From Phreatobacter stygius (GTDB lineage Bacteria; Pseudomonadota; Alphaproteobacteria; Rhizobiales; Phreatobacteraceae), in the NCBI RefSeq assembly GCF_005144885.1, contig NZ_CP039690.1:2989001-3053000 (forward strand): a DNA stretch of 64,000 nucleotides. The letters run 5' to 3'. The notes below the pieces were generated by a model that ran no database searches, was not told where the DNA came from, and saw only the letters and a program-made list of their open reading frames with translations. Below are positions 26,788 to 37,272 of this stretch, one piece after another. The stretch's first letter is position 1; every line of letters begins with the position of its first letter. A program made the translations under genes and the position numbers.

Positions 26788-27360
26788 ATGCTCGAGAATG
26801 AATCCGCCACTCACACGGCATCGGTCGAATTGCCGGCGGATCGCTCGCTCCTGGTCGTCGATGACGACAAGCCATTCCTGCAGCGCTTGTGCCGGGCCAT
26901 GGAGGCCCGCGGCTTCGCGGTCACGCCGGCCGAAAGCGTGGCCCAGGGCCTGGCCGTGGTCGCGGCGCGCCCGCCGGCCTTCGCCGTGGTCGACATGCGG
27001 CTCGGCGACGGCAACGGCCTCGATGTCATCTCGGCCTTGAAGACGGCGCGCCCCGACGCGCGCGGCGTCATCCTGACCGGCTATGGCAATATCGCCACCG
27101 CGGTGAACGCGGTGAAGCTTGGCGCCGTCGACTATCTGGCCAAGCCCGCCGACGCCGACGACGTGTTCGCAGCCCTTCTGGCGGTGGCGCGGCCGATGAG
27201 CGACCTGCCGGAAAACCCGATGTCGGCCGACCGGGTGCGCTGGGAACATATCCAGCGGGTTTATGAGCTGTGCAGCCGCAACGTCTCCGAGACCGCCCGC
27301 CGGCTCGGCATGCACCGGCGCACCCTGCAGCGCATCCTGGCCAAGCGCGCGCCGCGCTGA
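26788..27360 (+). CDS. regA: Redox response regulator RegA/PrrA/ActR
   Basis: A 190-residue response regulator. Its receiver domain has LLVVDDDKPFL, the phosphoacceptor aspartate in VDMRLGDGNGLDV and the lysine in DYLAKPADADD. The C-terminal Fis-type helix-turn-helix is NVSETARRLGMHRRTLQRIL. The ATG at 26788 stands 7 nt after GGAGGT; the GTG at 26779 overlaps that site. It globally controls energy and carbon metabolism in related bacteria. Confidence 0.96.
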   Translation: MLENESATHTASVELPADRSLLVVDDDKPFLQRLCRAMEARGFAVTPAESVAQGLAVVAARPPAFAVVDMRLGDGNGLDVISALKTARPDARGVILTGYGNIATAVNAVKLGAVDYLAKPADADDVFAALLAVARPMSDLPENPMSADRVRWEHIQRVYELCSRNVSETARRLGMHRRTLQRILAKRAPR

Positions 27361-27367
27361 TCCGGCC

Positions 27368-27859
27368 TCACAGGTCCCAATTGCCGCGCGCCAGCGGGTC
27401 GTGCAGCAGGGTCAGCCGGCCGGCGGCGGCGCGGGCGAAGCGCAGCAGCATGGCCTTGCGGGTTGCCGCCGCCAGCGGCGTGGCGATGCCGTCGCGCAGC
27501 AGTTCGGCGCCATGGGCGTCGGCCAGGATCAGGCCGGCCTCGTCCGGCAGGATCGCGGTCGGGAAATCCGGCGCGACCGCAAACAGCACCCGGTCGGCAT
27601 GGGCGCGATAGTCGCCCCATTTGCGATCGGTGCGGAAATCATCGATCGAGGATTTGACCTCGATGATCCACAGCGTTCCCGCCGGATTGAGCGCCACCAG
27701 GTCGGCGCGCCGGCCGGACGGCAAGGGCAATTCGGCGACCACGGCGAAATCGAGCGCCGCCATCAGCCGGGTCGTGCCGCGGGCAATGGCCAGCGCCCGT
27801 TCCGACTGACGGCCGTCGACGGGAGGCTGGGGCAGGGTGGCGGAGGGGCTTCGGTCCAT
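27368..27859 (-). CDS. mmcB: MmcB-family DNA repair protein (PD-(D/E)XK nuclease-like)
   Basis: A 163-residue protein of the MmcB family, required for resistance to mitomycin C in Caulobacter. The nuclease-like core is visible as RRADLVALNP followed by WIIEVKSSIDDFRTDRKW, giving the D and ExK residues. It converges on regA with a 7-bp gap. Confidence 0.85.
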   Translation of the reverse strand: MDRSPSATLPQPPVDGRQSERALAIARGTTRLMAALDFAVVAELPLPSGRRADLVALNPAGTLWIIEVKSSIDDFRTDRKWGDYRAHADRVLFAVAPDFPTAILPDEAGLILADAHGAELLRDGIATPLAAATRKAMLLRFARAAAGRLTLLHDPLARGNWDL

Positions 27860-28104
27860 GGCTCATCATGCGGCGATTCAGGCCCGGCGTGGAAGCCTGC
27901 GGCCGGTCCCCGGGGGGCGAACCACCGTATCGCTTCCCTTTGCGCCGTTTTCGTGTATAAGCCGCGCCTTCGGTGGCACGATCTGTACCACCGGGTCCGC
28001 ACCGGCGCTCATTCCCTGTTCATTGCCCGCGGAGCCATTCGACCACGCTGGACGACATCCCGGCGCGGCCGCAAGACCAACACTCATGAATAAGGATTTG
28101 ACCG

Positions 28105-28374
28105 ATGTCGGTTTCTGACGCCCGTAAGGCCGAGCTCATCAAGGAATATGCCCTGAAGGCCGGCGACACTGGTTCGCCTGAGGTCCAGGTTGCGATCCTC
28201 ACCGAGCGCATCACCAATCTGACCGAGCATTTCAAGAGCCACGTGAAGGACAACCATTCCCGCCGTGGTCTTCTGAAGATGGTTTCGCAGCGCCGTTCGC
28301 TTCTCGACTATGTGAAGCGCAAGGACGAGCCGCGCTACAAGGCGCTGATCGAGCGCCTCGGCATCCGTCGCTGA
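28105..28374 (+). CDS. rpsO: 30S ribosomal protein S15
   Basis: An 89-residue S15 primary rRNA-binding protein that binds the central domain of 16S rRNA. It has [19 protein letters not shown] and the C-terminal [12 protein letters not shown] typical of the family. The ribosome binding site AAGGA precedes the ATG. It lies before pnp, the classic rpsO-pnp order. Confidence 0.98.
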   Translation: MSVSDARKAELIKEYALKAGDTGSPEVQVAILTERITNLTEHFKSHVKDNHSRRGLLKMVSQRRSLLDYVKRKDEPRYKALIERLGIRR

Positions 28375-28384
28375 CATCCGGACC

Positions 28385-28414
28385 GGCCCTGCCGCTTGAA
28401 CAGCGGGCGGGGCC
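28385..28414 (+). terminator. rpsO-pnp intergenic hairpin
   Basis: GGCCCTGCCGC and GCGGGCGGGGCC form an imperfect GC-rich stem around TTGAACA, followed by GTTT, 10 nt after the rpsO stop. It probably terminates or attenuates transcription between rpsO and pnp. Confidence 0.65.
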
Positions 28415-28627
28415 GTTTCGCATTCGAGAGGCCTTCCCATCCCGGGAGCCTCCGCACCGAAGGCCGCGCAGGGTCGCGGTCCTGGCTAGACAAGGCCACA
28501 CACTGGACAGACCGATCGCCATGGCAGGATCGCAAGGGGCTCGGGGCGCGTGACGCCGCGATACGAGCCTCTTGCCGTCTTGCCCATGGCTATTTGCCGT
28601 CCGTAGGTCCGAGAAAGGAAAAAAGCC

Positions 28628-30769
28628 ATGTTCGATATTCATCGCGAGGAGATCACCTGGGGTGGTCGCAAGCTGGTCCTCGAGACCGGCAAGATCGCCC
28701 GCCAGGCGCACGGCGCCGTGCTCGCCACCTATGGCGAGACCACCGTGCTCGCCACCGTCGTGTCCAATTTCGAGCCGAAGGCCGGCATCGACTTCTTCCC
28801 GCTGACGGTCAACTATCAGGAAAAATACTTCGCGGCCGGTCGCATTCCCGGCGGCTATTTCAAGCGTGAAGGCCAGCCGACCGAGCGCGAGACGCTGGTG
28901 TCGCGCCTGATCGACCGGCCGATCCGGCCGCTGTTCGTCGACGGCTACAAGAACGAGACGCAGGTGATCGTCACCACGCTCTCGCACGACATGGAAAACG
29001 ATCCCGACATCGTCGCCATGGTCGCCGCTTCCGCGGCGTTGACCCTGTCCGGCGTGCCCTTCATGGGCCCGGTGGGTGCCGCCCGCGTCGGTTACATCGA
29101 CGGCGAATACGTGCTCAACCCCTATGTCGACGACATCAAGGATTCGAAGCTCGATCTGGTCGTCGCCGGCACCGCCGACGCCGTGCTGATGGTTGAATCG
29201 GAAGCCCAGGAGCTGTCCGAAGAGGTCATGCTCGGCGCCGTCATGTTCGGCCACAAATATTTCCAGCCGGTCATCAACGCGATCATCGCGCTGGCCGAGA
29301 AGGCCGCCAAGGAACCGCGCGACTTCACCCCGCCCGACTATTCGGCGCTGGAGAAGGACATGCTGGCGCTGGTCGAGAAGGACCTGCGCGCCGCCTATTC
29401 GATCCGCGAGAAGACCGCCCGTTATGCCGCGGTCGGCGAAGTCAAGAAGACGGCGCTGGCCCAGTTCGCCGGCGATGCCGCCGAAGGCAAGCTGGACAAG
29501 CAGGTGGTTGCCGGCGTGTTCAAGGAGCTCGAAGCCAAGGTCGTTCGCCTGAACATCCTCGACACCGGCTCGCGCATCGACGGCCGTGACCTGAAGACCG
29601 TCCGTCCGATCGTCTCGGAAGTCGGCATCCTGCCGCGCACCCATGGTTCGGCCGTGTTCACCCGCGGCGAGACCCAGGCACTGGTGGTCACCACGCTCGG
29701 CACCGCGGAAGACGAGCAGTTCATCGACGCGCTCAACGGCACCTACAAGGAAAACTTCCTGCTGCACTACAACTTCCCCCCCTATTCGGTGGGTGAAGCC
29801 GGCCGCATGGGCCGTCCGGGCCGCCGCGAAGTCGGCCACGGCAAGCTTGCCTGGCGCGCGGTGCGTCCGATGCTGCCGGAGAAGCACGAGTTCCCCTACA
29901 CCATCCGCGTCGTTTCCGAGGTCACCGAGTCCAACGGTTCCTCGTCGATGGCCACCGTCTGCGGCGCCTCGCTGGCGCTGATGGACGCCGGCGTGCCGAT
30001 CAAGCGTCCGATCGCCGGTATCGCCATGGGCCTGATCCTCGAGGGCGAGCGCTTCGCGGTGCTGTCCGACATCCTCGGCGACGAGGATCACCTCGGCGAC
30101 ATGGACTTCAAGGTGGCCGGTTCGTCCGAGGGCATCACCTCGCTCCAGATGGACATCAAGATCGCCGGCATCACCGAGGAGATCATGAAGGTCGCCCTCG
30201 GCCAGGCCAAGGACGGCCGCGCCCATATCCTGGGCGAGATGGCCAATGCGCTCACCGCCGCCCGTTCGGAGCTCGGCGAACATGCGCCGCGCATCGAGAG
30301 CTTCAAGATCCCGACCGACAAGATCCGCGAAGTGATCGGCACCGGCGGCAAGGTGATCCGCGAGATCGTCGAGAAGACCGGCGCCAAGATCAATATCGAG
30401 GACGACGGCACCGTGAAGGTGGCGTCGGCCAATGGCGAATCGATCCGCGCCGCGGTCAACTGGATCAAGTCGATCACCCAGGAGCCCGAGCTCGGCCAGA
30501 TCTATGACGGCACCGTCGTCAAGGTTGTCGATTTCGGCGCCTTCGTGAACTTCTTCGGCTCGCGTGACGGCCTCGTCCACATCTCGCAGCTCGCCAATCA
30601 GCGGGTCGGCAAGGTGACCGACGTGGTCAAGGAAGGCGACAAGGTCAAGGTGAAGCTGCTCGGCTTCGACGATCGCGGCAAGACCCGCCTGTCGATGAAG
30701 ATCGTCGACCAGACGACCGGCGAAGACCTCGAGAAGAAGCAGAAGGAAGAGGGCGACGCCGCCGAGTGA
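28628..30769 (+). CDS. pnp: Polyribonucleotide nucleotidyltransferase (PNPase)
   Basis: A 713-residue phosphorolytic 3'-5' exoribonuclease of the degradosome. It has two RNase PH domains (about 1-210 and 310-540, the second with [12 protein letters not shown] and [10 protein letters not shown]), then a KH domain (about 550-615, [18 protein letters not shown]) and an S1 domain (about 620-690, [16 protein letters not shown]). Length and domain order are standard. A strong terminator follows. Confidence 0.98.
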   Translation: MFDIHREEITWGGRKLVLETGKIARQAHGAVLATYGETTVLATVVSNFEPKAGIDFFPLTVNYQEKYFAAGRIPGGYFKREGQPTERETLVSRLIDRPIRPLFVDGYKNETQVIVTTLSHDMENDPDIVAMVAASAALTLSGVPFMGPVGAARVGYIDGEYVLNPYVDDIKDSKLDLVVAGTADAVLMVESEAQELSEEVMLGAVMFGHKYFQPVINAIIALAEKAAKEPRDFTPPDYSALEKDMLALVEKDLRAAYSIREKTARYAAVGEVKKTALAQFAGDAAEGKLDKQVVAGVFKELEAKVVRLNILDTGSRIDGRDLKTVRPIVSEVGILPRTHGSAVFTRGETQALVVTTLGTAEDEQFIDALNGTYKENFLLHYNFPPYSVGEAGRMGRPGRREVGHGKLAWRAVRPMLPEKHEFPYTIRVVSEVTESNGSSSMATVCGASLALMDAGVPIKRPIAGIAMGLILEGERFAVLSDILGDEDHLGDMDFKVAGSSEGITSLQMDIKIAGITEEIMKVALGQAKDGRAHILGEMANALTAARSELGEHAPRIESFKIPTDKIREVIGTGGKVIREIVEKTGAKINIEDDGTVKVASANGESIRAAVNWIKSITQEPELGQIYDGTVVKVVDFGAFVNFFGSRDGLVHISQLANQRVGKVTDVVKEGDKVKVKLLGFDDRGKTRLSMKIVDQTTGEDLEKKQKEEGDAAE

Positions 30770-30815
30770 GCGGTGCGCTGAAAGGCCTTCTTTGGCCGAC
30801 GGATGAATTCAAGGA

Positions 30816-30840
30816 GGGCGGCCGAAAGGCCGCCCTTTTT
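30816..30840 (+). terminator. Rho-independent terminator of pnp
   Basis: GGGCGGCC-GAAA-GGCCGCCC with a GNRA-like tetraloop and a TTTTT tail, 46 nt after the pnp stop. It is a textbook intrinsic terminator. Confidence 0.95.
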
Positions 30841-31004
30841 GCTGGGCGCCGGCAGGATCGGCCATGCGGCCGAGGCGCTCGCCCGGTCGTTTCTTTCGAC
30901 GCAACGCAATTTCTCAAGAGGTGCAAGACCGCGGAAACATGGCCGTGCTGAAACTGAAGGGGATGGCAGCGCCGCTGCCGCCAAGCTGACGGTTTTTTTA
31001 GGTG

Positions 31005-32123
31005 ATGACCAGCACGGCGATTTCAGGGCACCGGTTGCCGACCCAATATGTCCTGGCCGCCGGCTGCGTGCTCGCCGCGATCCTGCTCATGGTGGTTGGC
31101 CAACATATCGACCGGCGCCTCGGCCGCCGTGTCGACCGGATCGCGGCCGGCATCGTCTCGATCGATCCGGCACGGCTGAACCCGGCCCATGACGGCCGCC
31201 TCGTTCATGTCACCGGCATCGTCACGGCCCAGGCGCCGGTGGTCGATCCCGACACCGGCTTTCAGGCCGACGGCCTCAAGCTGACGCGCCAGGTCGAGAT
31301 GTTCCAGTGGATGCGCCTCACCGGCGCCGATTCCGCCAGCCGGACCATCGCGGCCCGCTGGCTCGGCTTCGGTTATCCGACCATGCTCCTGAGCATCGAC
31401 GGCAAGCCCGACGGGCGCAGCAATCCGCCCATGCCGCTGATGTCACGGACCATGCTCGCGCCGGGCATGCTGATCGGCGACCTGCCGCTCGACCCGCGGC
31501 TTGCCGAGCGCATTGCCCCTGTCGTCCGCCAGCCGGTATCGGCCGGGGCCTTGCCGGCGCTGGCCGCCAGGCTCGGGCGGAACGATCTGCGCCTGGTCGG
31601 CGGACGCATCGTTTCGGCCGTCGATCCCGCGGCGCCCGAGGTCGGCGATCTCGCGATATCCTATAGCCTGGAGGTCGCCGGCCCCGCCCCGGTGAGCCTG
31701 ATCGCGCGCCAGCAGGGTGACCGCCTGGTGCCGGTCTCGGCCGATGAGGCGCGGATATTGCCGGTCACGATGGCCGGCGGCGTCCACGACGCCGGCTATT
31801 TCGCGGCCCAGGCGCGCGCCGCCGTCGGCCATGACTGGAGCTGGACGATGCGTCTTCTGGCGCTCGGCCTCGTCGCCATGGGGTGCTGTGTCGTCATCTA
31901 TTGGGGCGCCGATCTCACCGGTCGGGACCATGAGATCGGCGGCATCCTCCTGATGATCCCGGTGCTGCTGGTCGCCGCGCCGGTCTGGGGACTGGCCATG
32001 CTCCTTGCCCTCGTCATGGGCCTGACCTGGTGGGCGCTGGCGCTCGGCATGGCCGGCTGCCTCGCCGTCATGGTCTGGCTGACCCTGCACTGGCTCGATC
32101 GCGGCCCGGGACAGCAGGCCTGA
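31005..32123 (+). CDS. TMEM43-family membrane protein
   Basis: A 372-residue membrane protein with one N-terminal transmembrane helix, a large extracytoplasmic domain and three or four C-terminal helices. The family hallmark KLTRQVEMFQWMR lies near residue 95. The ATG at 31005 is chosen; a GTG immediately before it (31002) is possible. The human relative TMEM43 is a nuclear membrane organiser, but the bacterial role is unknown. A proposed link to membrane stress would be speculation. Confidence 0.85.
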   Translation: MTSTAISGHRLPTQYVLAAGCVLAAILLMVVGQHIDRRLGRRVDRIAAGIVSIDPARLNPAHDGRLVHVTGIVTAQAPVVDPDTGFQADGLKLTRQVEMFQWMRLTGADSASRTIAARWLGFGYPTMLLSIDGKPDGRSNPPMPLMSRTMLAPGMLIGDLPLDPRLAERIAPVVRQPVSAGALPALAARLGRNDLRLVGGRIVSAVDPAAPEVGDLAISYSLEVAGPAPVSLIARQQGDRLVPVSADEARILPVTMAGGVHDAGYFAAQARAAVGHDWSWTMRLLALGLVAMGCCVVIYWGADLTGRDHEIGGILLMIPVLLVAAPVWGLAMLLALVMGLTWWALALGMAGCLAVMVWLTLHWLDRGPGQQA

Positions 32124-32170
32124 CCGTCAGCCCGCTTCCGGACGAAGCGAACCGACGGCCGGTCGCGGTC

Positions 32171-32818
32171 TCAATTCGTCGCGAAGCAGTAGAACAGGCC
32201 GTTGCCACCGGTCGCCTTCAAGGCGTCGATGCCGCAGCCGCGCGACGGATGGGAGGTGTTCCACGACAGCGCCGGCGGCTCGGTGTTCAGGCCCTGGCGG
32301 TCATGATGGCCAACCATGGCGGAGCCCTCGCCGCTCTTGGTCCAGTTGCCGCAGGTGCGATCGTCGGCGCCGGCAAAGGCGGTGCCGTCGGTCTGCGAGC
32401 CGGTCAGGATGTCATGCATGTTGGGCGTGTCGCCGCGGCCGTTCACCAGCTCGCCTTTTTCGGTCAGCGCCGTCTGCTTGTTGAGATTGTTGGTGCCGTG
32501 CAGTTCGGCGACGTCCTTGGCGATGACCGCGCCGCGGGCATTCTGCCAGGGGCCGCGGCCGATCCGGTCGCGCGCATTCACGGCGCCCGCCCCTTGCGTC
32601 GACAGATAGGCCCGCCAGGTGCGGGTTCCGGCCCCTGCGGCCTGGGCGAGCGCCTGGCAATGCCGGTCGGCGCCTTCGAGCCCGCCGAGGTCGGCGCCCC
32701 GTCCGGGTCCCTGAGAGGTGATGAAGAAGGTCATGTTGGCGGGCTGGGCGACCGCCGGCGCCCCCATCAGGGCAAGGGCTGCGGCAGCGGCGAGAAGGCT
32801 GGTCTGGCAGCGGGTCAT
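32171..32818 (-). CDS. Secreted lectin-like (endostatin/C-type-lectin fold) protein
   Basis: A 215-residue exported protein with a signal peptide (ALALMGAPAVAQ cleavage region near residue 25). The mature part has GADRHCQALAQAAG, NARDRIGRGPWQNARGAVIA, DRTCGNWTKSG and a final RGCGIDALKATGGNGLFYCF. This matches the collagen XV/endostatin-like lectin fold seen in proteobacterial secreted proteins. Four conserved cysteines probably form two disulfides. Ligand unknown. Confidence 0.7.
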   Translation of the reverse strand: MTRCQTSLLAAAAALALMGAPAVAQPANMTFFITSQGPGRGADLGGLEGADRHCQALAQAAGAGTRTWRAYLSTQGAGAVNARDRIGRGPWQNARGAVIAKDVAELHGTNNLNKQTALTEKGELVNGRGDTPNMHDILTGSQTDGTAFAGADDRTCGNWTKSGEGSAMVGHHDRQGLNTEPPALSWNTSHPSRGCGIDALKATGGNGLFYCFATN

Positions 32819-32965
32819 GGGGCTTCCTCCGGGTCGTTATGACGAGCCGCGCTTTGCCGCGCGGCTTCGCTTAAACCCTAGGGAGAGAAGATTTTTCCGC
32901 CAAAACACAGGTCGGTGAGACATGTAACCATGTTGCATTGGAACCGGCCGTGCCCGGCCGGCCCG

Positions 32966-34294
32966 TCAGCTCTTGCTTGCGGCGAGCTTTTTCACCGCCG
33001 CGCTGGTCACCACCGCGCGCCGCTCGGCATAGGCCTCGTGGTTCTCTTCGATCCGCGGCAGGTCATAGAGATAGTTGACCATCACGCCATGGGATTGCCT
33101 GAGGCCCGAGGCCGACAGGTCGGCGCCGGGATTGATCCGCTCGAGCCTGGCGCCATTGCCGAGATGGAAACGGGCGACCGGATCGAGCGGCCGCCCGCCC
33201 GGCGATTTGGCCGCGACGAAATAGCGGGCGGCGGCGCGCGCCAGCACCCGGTCGACCCATTCGGCGGCCAGGGTGTTGGCGCGCCAGTCGGGCTTGTCCA
33301 GGAGCTGCAGCGCCTCGCGGTCTTCCGCCGCGAGCTCCGAGGGTTCGGCCTCGCGCTCCTGTTTCAGCCAGCGCGCGAAACCCGGCACCGGCGACAGCGT
33401 CACGAAGGTCGCGAGCTTCGGCAGCTCCCGTTTCAGCTCCTCCACCACCTGCTTGATCAGGAACGAGCCGAAGGAAATGCCGGCAAGCCCGTCCTGGCAG
33501 TTGGAGATCGAATAGAACACCGCCACCCGGGCCTCGTCGGCGGCCACCGGCATGCCGCCTTCGGCGATCAGCGGCCCGATCGCGCCGGGGATTTCGGTGG
33601 TTAGCGCCACCTCGACGAAGATCAGCGGCTCGTCGTCGAGCTGGGGATGGAAGAAGGCATAGCAGCGCCGGTCTTCCGGCTGCAGCCTGCGGCGCAGGTC
33701 GTCCCAGTCCCTGATCGCGTGGACCGCCTCGTAGCGGATGATCTTTTCCAGGATATTGGCCGGCGTCGACCAGTCGATGCGCCGGACCACCAGGAAACCG
33801 CGATTGAACCAGGATGAGAACAGGTGGACGAGATCGCTGTCGAGCACCTTCAGTTCCGGGTGGTCGGGCAGTCGTGCCAGCAGGTCCTCGCGCAGCCTGA
33901 CCAGCGACAGCGTGCCGCCCGGCGCCAGGTTGAGCCGGCGGACCAGTTCCTGGCGGCGCGGTTCGGCGGCGACATGCAGCTGGGCGGTGGCCGCGGCCGT
34001 CGGGTCGGCCTGGTAGTCGGCGATCGCCGCCTGCAGCTTGTCATGGTCGGCGGCGAAACGTTCGGCGACCGCGCCGAGCACGGCCGTGCGGCCCTTGGCG
34101 TCGAGCGCGCGATAGCTGGAAATGATGTCGCGGGCGAGCGCCACGCCCGAAGCCTCGCCCCGGCGGGACAGGAGCTGGTCGGCCAGTTGCAGGATATCGG
34201 CGGGCGAGCGCCTGGTGGTCTCCTCCGGACCCCAGCCGATCAGCTGGCGGCTGCGCCGGGTGACGGTTGCGAGCAGATCAGTCACGAAGGTCAT
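32966..34294 (-). CDS. Malonyl-CoA decarboxylase, second paralogue
   Basis: A 442-residue malonyl-CoA decarboxylase with the same landmarks as the copy at 11276: LNLAPGGTLSLVRLREDLL, HLFSSWFNRGFL, VTLSPVPGF and DPVARFHLGNGARLERIN. It is similar along its length yet diverged in the N-terminal helices and C-terminus. It stands outside any malonate cluster, so this is probably the housekeeping copy that regulates malonyl-CoA. Confidence 0.94.
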   Translation of the reverse strand: MTFVTDLLATVTRRSRQLIGWGPEETTRRSPADILQLADQLLSRRGEASGVALARDIISSYRALDAKGRTAVLGAVAERFAADHDKLQAAIADYQADPTAAATAQLHVAAEPRRQELVRRLNLAPGGTLSLVRLREDLLARLPDHPELKVLDSDLVHLFSSWFNRGFLVVRRIDWSTPANILEKIIRYEAVHAIRDWDDLRRRLQPEDRRCYAFFHPQLDDEPLIFVEVALTTEIPGAIGPLIAEGGMPVAADEARVAVFYSISNCQDGLAGISFGSFLIKQVVEELKRELPKLATFVTLSPVPGFARWLKQEREAEPSELAAEDREALQLLDKPDWRANTLAAEWVDRVLARAAARYFVAAKSPGGRPLDPVARFHLGNGARLERINPGADLSASGLRQSHGVMVNYLYDLPRIEENHEAYAERRAVVTSAAVKKLAASKS

Positions 34295-34468
34295 GCGGCC
34301 GGTCTCCAGCGGCCGGCGGCGCCGGCCTCAGGACATGATCCGAAGTTCCCGGGCATCGGGGCGCCGAGGCCCGGTCCCTTTGATCATGCCTCACTCCAAT
34401 GGTCGTGATGGTGCCACAGATTGTTGCGCTGCGGCGAGGCCGTTTTCACACCTTCGCGCGATCGGCCA

Positions 34469-34756
34469 TCAGGCCGCCGGCCGCCAGTCGATATGCAGCT
34501 CCTCGCGAAAGGCGAAGCGCTTCAGGTGGTCCTCGACGACCTGTTCGAGGGTTTGCAGCCGCTCGGTTGTCGCATCGAGGCGCAAGGACAGAATGTCGCC
34601 ATTGGCAGTGAGGATCAGTCGCGCTTCCTCGCTGAACGGGATCTTGCCCGTATGGGCATCGAACTCGACCTGGAACTTGTGGCTCCAATGCTTGCACAGC
34701 TGCTGCAAGTAGCGGCTGGCATTGGCGGTGGCAACGTCGGCGAGAGAAACAGGCAT
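34469..34756 (-). CDS. DUF2218 protein
   Basis: A 95-residue protein matching DUF2218: ANASRYLQQLCKHWSHKFQV at the start and VEDHLKRFAFREELHIDW at the end. The ATG at 34756 has GAAGGA 6 nt upstream on the coding strand; an upstream ATG at 34789 would only add 11 residues. Function unknown, though relatives occur near siderophore or iron genes in other bacteria. Confidence 0.82.
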   Translation of the reverse strand: MPVSLADVATANASRYLQQLCKHWSHKFQVEFDAHTGKIPFSEEARLILTANGDILSLRLDATTERLQTLEQVVEDHLKRFAFREELHIDWRPAA

Positions 34757-35033
34757 ATCAATTCCTTCGAGGATCTTGGCCTCGATCATGAACGTCCGTG
34801 CGGCGATGAAAAGGCATGCGGGCATGCGGTGCCGCAGGGCTCCCGCGCGCCCAGAGCATTTCCCGCCGGCCTGGATCGGCTTGCCAACCCCGCCGGCCGT
34901 GAAACAGGCGGGTCCCAAGCCGGGCGGAAATTGCGCGAGAGCATGGCGCGGCCTTGGCGACACGCGTCGCGGCTGGCCGGAAACCTGTCGCTTAAGGATC
35001 GGGCTTCGAGCCGGCGTCGGCAGGCTCGGCCGG

Positions 35034-35819
35034 TCAGCGGTTCTTGAAGTCGGCCGGCCGCTTCTCGGCGAAGGCTGCCATGCCTTCCTTCTGGTCGGCC
35101 ATGGCGAACATCGCGTGGAACACCCGGCGTTCGAAACGCACGCCCTCGGCGAGCGTCGTCTCATAGGACCGGTTGACCGATTCCTTGGTCATCATGACGG
35201 CCGGCAGCGACAGGTCGGCGATCTGGGCTGCGACCTTCATCGCCTCAGCGACCAGGTCGGCGGCCGGAACGATGCGCGAGACGAGGCCGACCCGCTCGGC
35301 CTCGGCCGCGTCCATCAGGCGGCCGGTCAGGCACATTTCCATGGCCTTGGACTTGCCGACGAAACGGGTCAGGCGCTGCGTGCCGCCGGCGCCCGGCATG
35401 ACGCCGAGCTTGATTTCGGGCTGGCCGAACTTGGCGGTATCGGCCGCCAGGATGAAATCGCACATCATGGCGAGCTCGCAGCCGCCGCCCAGCGCATAAC
35501 CGGCCACCGCCGCGATGATCGGCTTGCGCCGCTGGCCGATGCGATCCCAGGTGGTGATGAAGTCTTCCAGATAGCTTTCCGGATAGGTCTTGGCCTTCAT
35601 CTCCAGGATGTCGGCGCCGGCGGCAAAGGCCTTTTCCGAGCCGGTGATGACGATGGCGCCGATGCCGGGATCCCTCTCGAAGCCGTCCAGCACCGCATTG
35701 ATCTCGCCGATCACCTGGCTGTTCAACGCGTTCAGCGCCTTCGGCCGGTTGAGTGTGACCAGGCCGACCTTGCCGCGGGTTTCGACGATGATGGTCTCGT
35801 AGGACACGGGCGTTTCCAT
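35034..35819 (-). CDS. Enoyl-CoA hydratase (crotonase family)
   Basis: A 261-residue crotonase. The oxyanion-hole segments [11 protein letters not shown] and [18 protein letters not shown] are present. The two catalytic glutamates lie in GGCELAM and [15 protein letters not shown]. Length and motifs match short-chain enoyl-CoA hydratases (FadB/PaaF-like). The ATG at 35819 fits the family; the longer frame to 35879 adds unlike residues. Confidence 0.95.
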   Translation of the reverse strand: METPVSYETIIVETRGKVGLVTLNRPKALNALNSQVIGEINAVLDGFERDPGIGAIVITGSEKAFAAGADILEMKAKTYPESYLEDFITTWDRIGQRRKPIIAAVAGYALGGGCELAMMCDFILAADTAKFGQPEIKLGVMPGAGGTQRLTRFVGKSKAMEMCLTGRLMDAAEAERVGLVSRIVPAADLVAEAMKVAAQIADLSLPAVMMTKESVNRSYETTLAEGVRFERRVFHAMFAMADQKEGMAAFAEKRPADFKNR

Positions 35820-35884
35820 GGACGTTTCCTCAAGGCTCGGGATGTCGCGACAGCTAGCCGAAGGCTGCGGCGCTGTCATCTTGT

Positions 35885-35912
35885 CCGATGGGATGGTTTT
35901 TCATCCCATCGG
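35885..35912 (-). terminator. Inverted repeat between coaA and enoyl-CoA hydratase gene
   Basis: CCGATGGGATG and CATCCCATCGG form an 11-bp perfect stem with a 6-nt loop, and a third GATGGGATGG copy follows at 35912-35921. It lies 26 bp after the coaA stop. There is no U-tract on the minus strand, so it may be a terminator or a binding site. Confidence 0.45.
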
Positions 35913-35938
35913 ATGGGATGGCATCGCCGGCGGCGGCG

Positions 35939-36934
35939 TCACACCCGTCGCAGGCTGACGCTCTCGATCTGGTGGTTGCGATCCTTCTTCAGGATCAGCT
36001 TGGCGCGCTGGCGGGTGGGCAGGATGTTGTCGCGCAGGTTGACCAGGTTGATGCCGTACCAGAAGCCGAGCGCCGTCTTCAGCGCCTCGAACTCGGTCTT
36101 TTCGGCATAACGGCGGAAATAGCTCTGCGGATCGCGGAAGGCGGTTTCACGCAGCCGCATGAAGCGCTCGATATACCATTGTTCCAGCACGTCCTCCTCG
36201 GCGTCGATGAACACCGAGAAGTCGAAATAGTCGGAGACATAGGGAATGGCCTTGCCGTCGCGTGGCGGCCGGCCGGTCTGCAGCACGTTCAGGCCCTCGA
36301 CGATCAGGATGTCCGGCCGCTCGACCGTGATGCTGCCGCCCGGCACCACGTCATAGACGGTGTGGGAATAGATCGGTGCCTTGACGTGGCGCTTGCCGGC
36401 CTTGACGTCGGCCAGGAAGCGCAGCAGCGACTTGGTGTCGTAGCTCTCCGGAAAGCCCTTTTTCTTCATCAGGTCTTCGCGTTCCAGATAGGCGTTCGGG
36501 AACAGGAAGCCGTCGGTGGTGACCAGGTCGACCTTTGGCGTGTTCGACCAGCGCGACAGCAGCGCCTGGAGCACGCGCGAGGTGGTCGATTTGCCGACCG
36601 CGACCGAACCGGCGACGCCGATGACGAAGGGGATCTTCACATCGGTCGCGCCGAGGAAGGTCTGGCTGGCGCGCGACAGCTTCTGCTGGGCCGCGACATA
36701 AAAGGACAAGAGGCGCGAGATCGGCAGATAGATCGCCTCGACCTCGTCGATCGACAATTGGTCGGTGAACGACTTGAGCTTGGTCACCTCGTCAGGCGTC
36801 AAGGTCATTGGCGTGTCGGCGCGCTTGGCCGCCCATTGCGCGCGGGTGAACACGCGATAGGGCGAGGGAGCGTCGACCTCGTGCACCATGGTGGTGGCTC
36901 CGATCATGTCGTCGAGCAGGGGACCTTCGTTCAT
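35939..36934 (-). CDS. coaA: Type I pantothenate kinase CoaA
   Basis: Phosphorylates pantothenate in the first step of CoA synthesis. It has 331 residues, with the P-loop [12 protein letters not shown], the substrate region [14 protein letters not shown] and [12 protein letters not shown]. The ATG at 36934 overlaps the hisE stop as ATGA. The hisE-coaA pair is common in rhizobia. Confidence 0.97.
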   Translation of the reverse strand: MNEGPLLDDMIGATTMVHEVDAPSPYRVFTRAQWAAKRADTPMTLTPDEVTKLKSFTDQLSIDEVEAIYLPISRLLSFYVAAQQKLSRASQTFLGATDVKIPFVIGVAGSVAVGKSTTSRVLQALLSRWSNTPKVDLVTTDGFLFPNAYLEREDLMKKKGFPESYDTKSLLRFLADVKAGKRHVKAPIYSHTVYDVVPGGSITVERPDILIVEGLNVLQTGRPPRDGKAIPYVSDYFDFSVFIDAEEDVLEQWYIERFMRLRETAFRDPQSYFRRYAEKTEFEALKTALGFWYGINLVNLRDNILPTRQRAKLILKKDRNHQIESVSLRRV

Positions 36935-37272
36935 CGGCCGGCTCCCGCAGGCTTTTCGCCGCGCGATGCCTTTTCCGCATGGCCCGACTGATGGGTGCGG
37001 CGGCCGAGCTCGGCCATCACGGCATCCAGCGTGATGCCGCGGCTTTTCCACACCACCAGGAGATGGAACAGCAGGTCGGCGCTTTCGGCGATCAGCGCGT
37101 TCGGCTCGCCCTCGGTCGCCGCGATGACGGTCTCGACCGCTTCCTCGCCGAATTTCTTGGCGCAATGCACCGGGCCTTTGGCGATCAGCGAGGCGGTGTA
37201 GCTTTGCTCGGACGCAGCGGCGGCGCGCGCCGCCACGACGGTCTCGAGATCGGCGAGCGTGAAGGAACTCAT
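36931..37272 (-). CDS. hisE: Phosphoribosyl-ATP pyrophosphatase HisE
   Basis: A 113-residue MazG-like enzyme for the second step of histidine synthesis. The metal-binding motif is [18 protein letters not shown] followed by [11 protein letters not shown]. The ATG at 37272 ([10 protein letters not shown]) fits the family; the longer frame to 37350 lacks similarity. It is coupled to coaA, but no other his genes lie upstream in this window. Confidence 0.95.
   Translation of the reverse strand: MSSFTLADLETVVAARAAAASEQSYTASLIAKGPVHCAKKFGEEAVETVIAATEGEPNALIAESADLLFHLLVVWKSRGITLDAVMAELGRRTHQSGHAEKASRGEKPAGAGR

Noticed and set aside
28232-30580. 782-residue open frame antisense to pnp
   Set aside because: Low-complexity, His/Asp/Gly-rich translation with no domain, caused by GC-rich codon use of pnp on the other strand.
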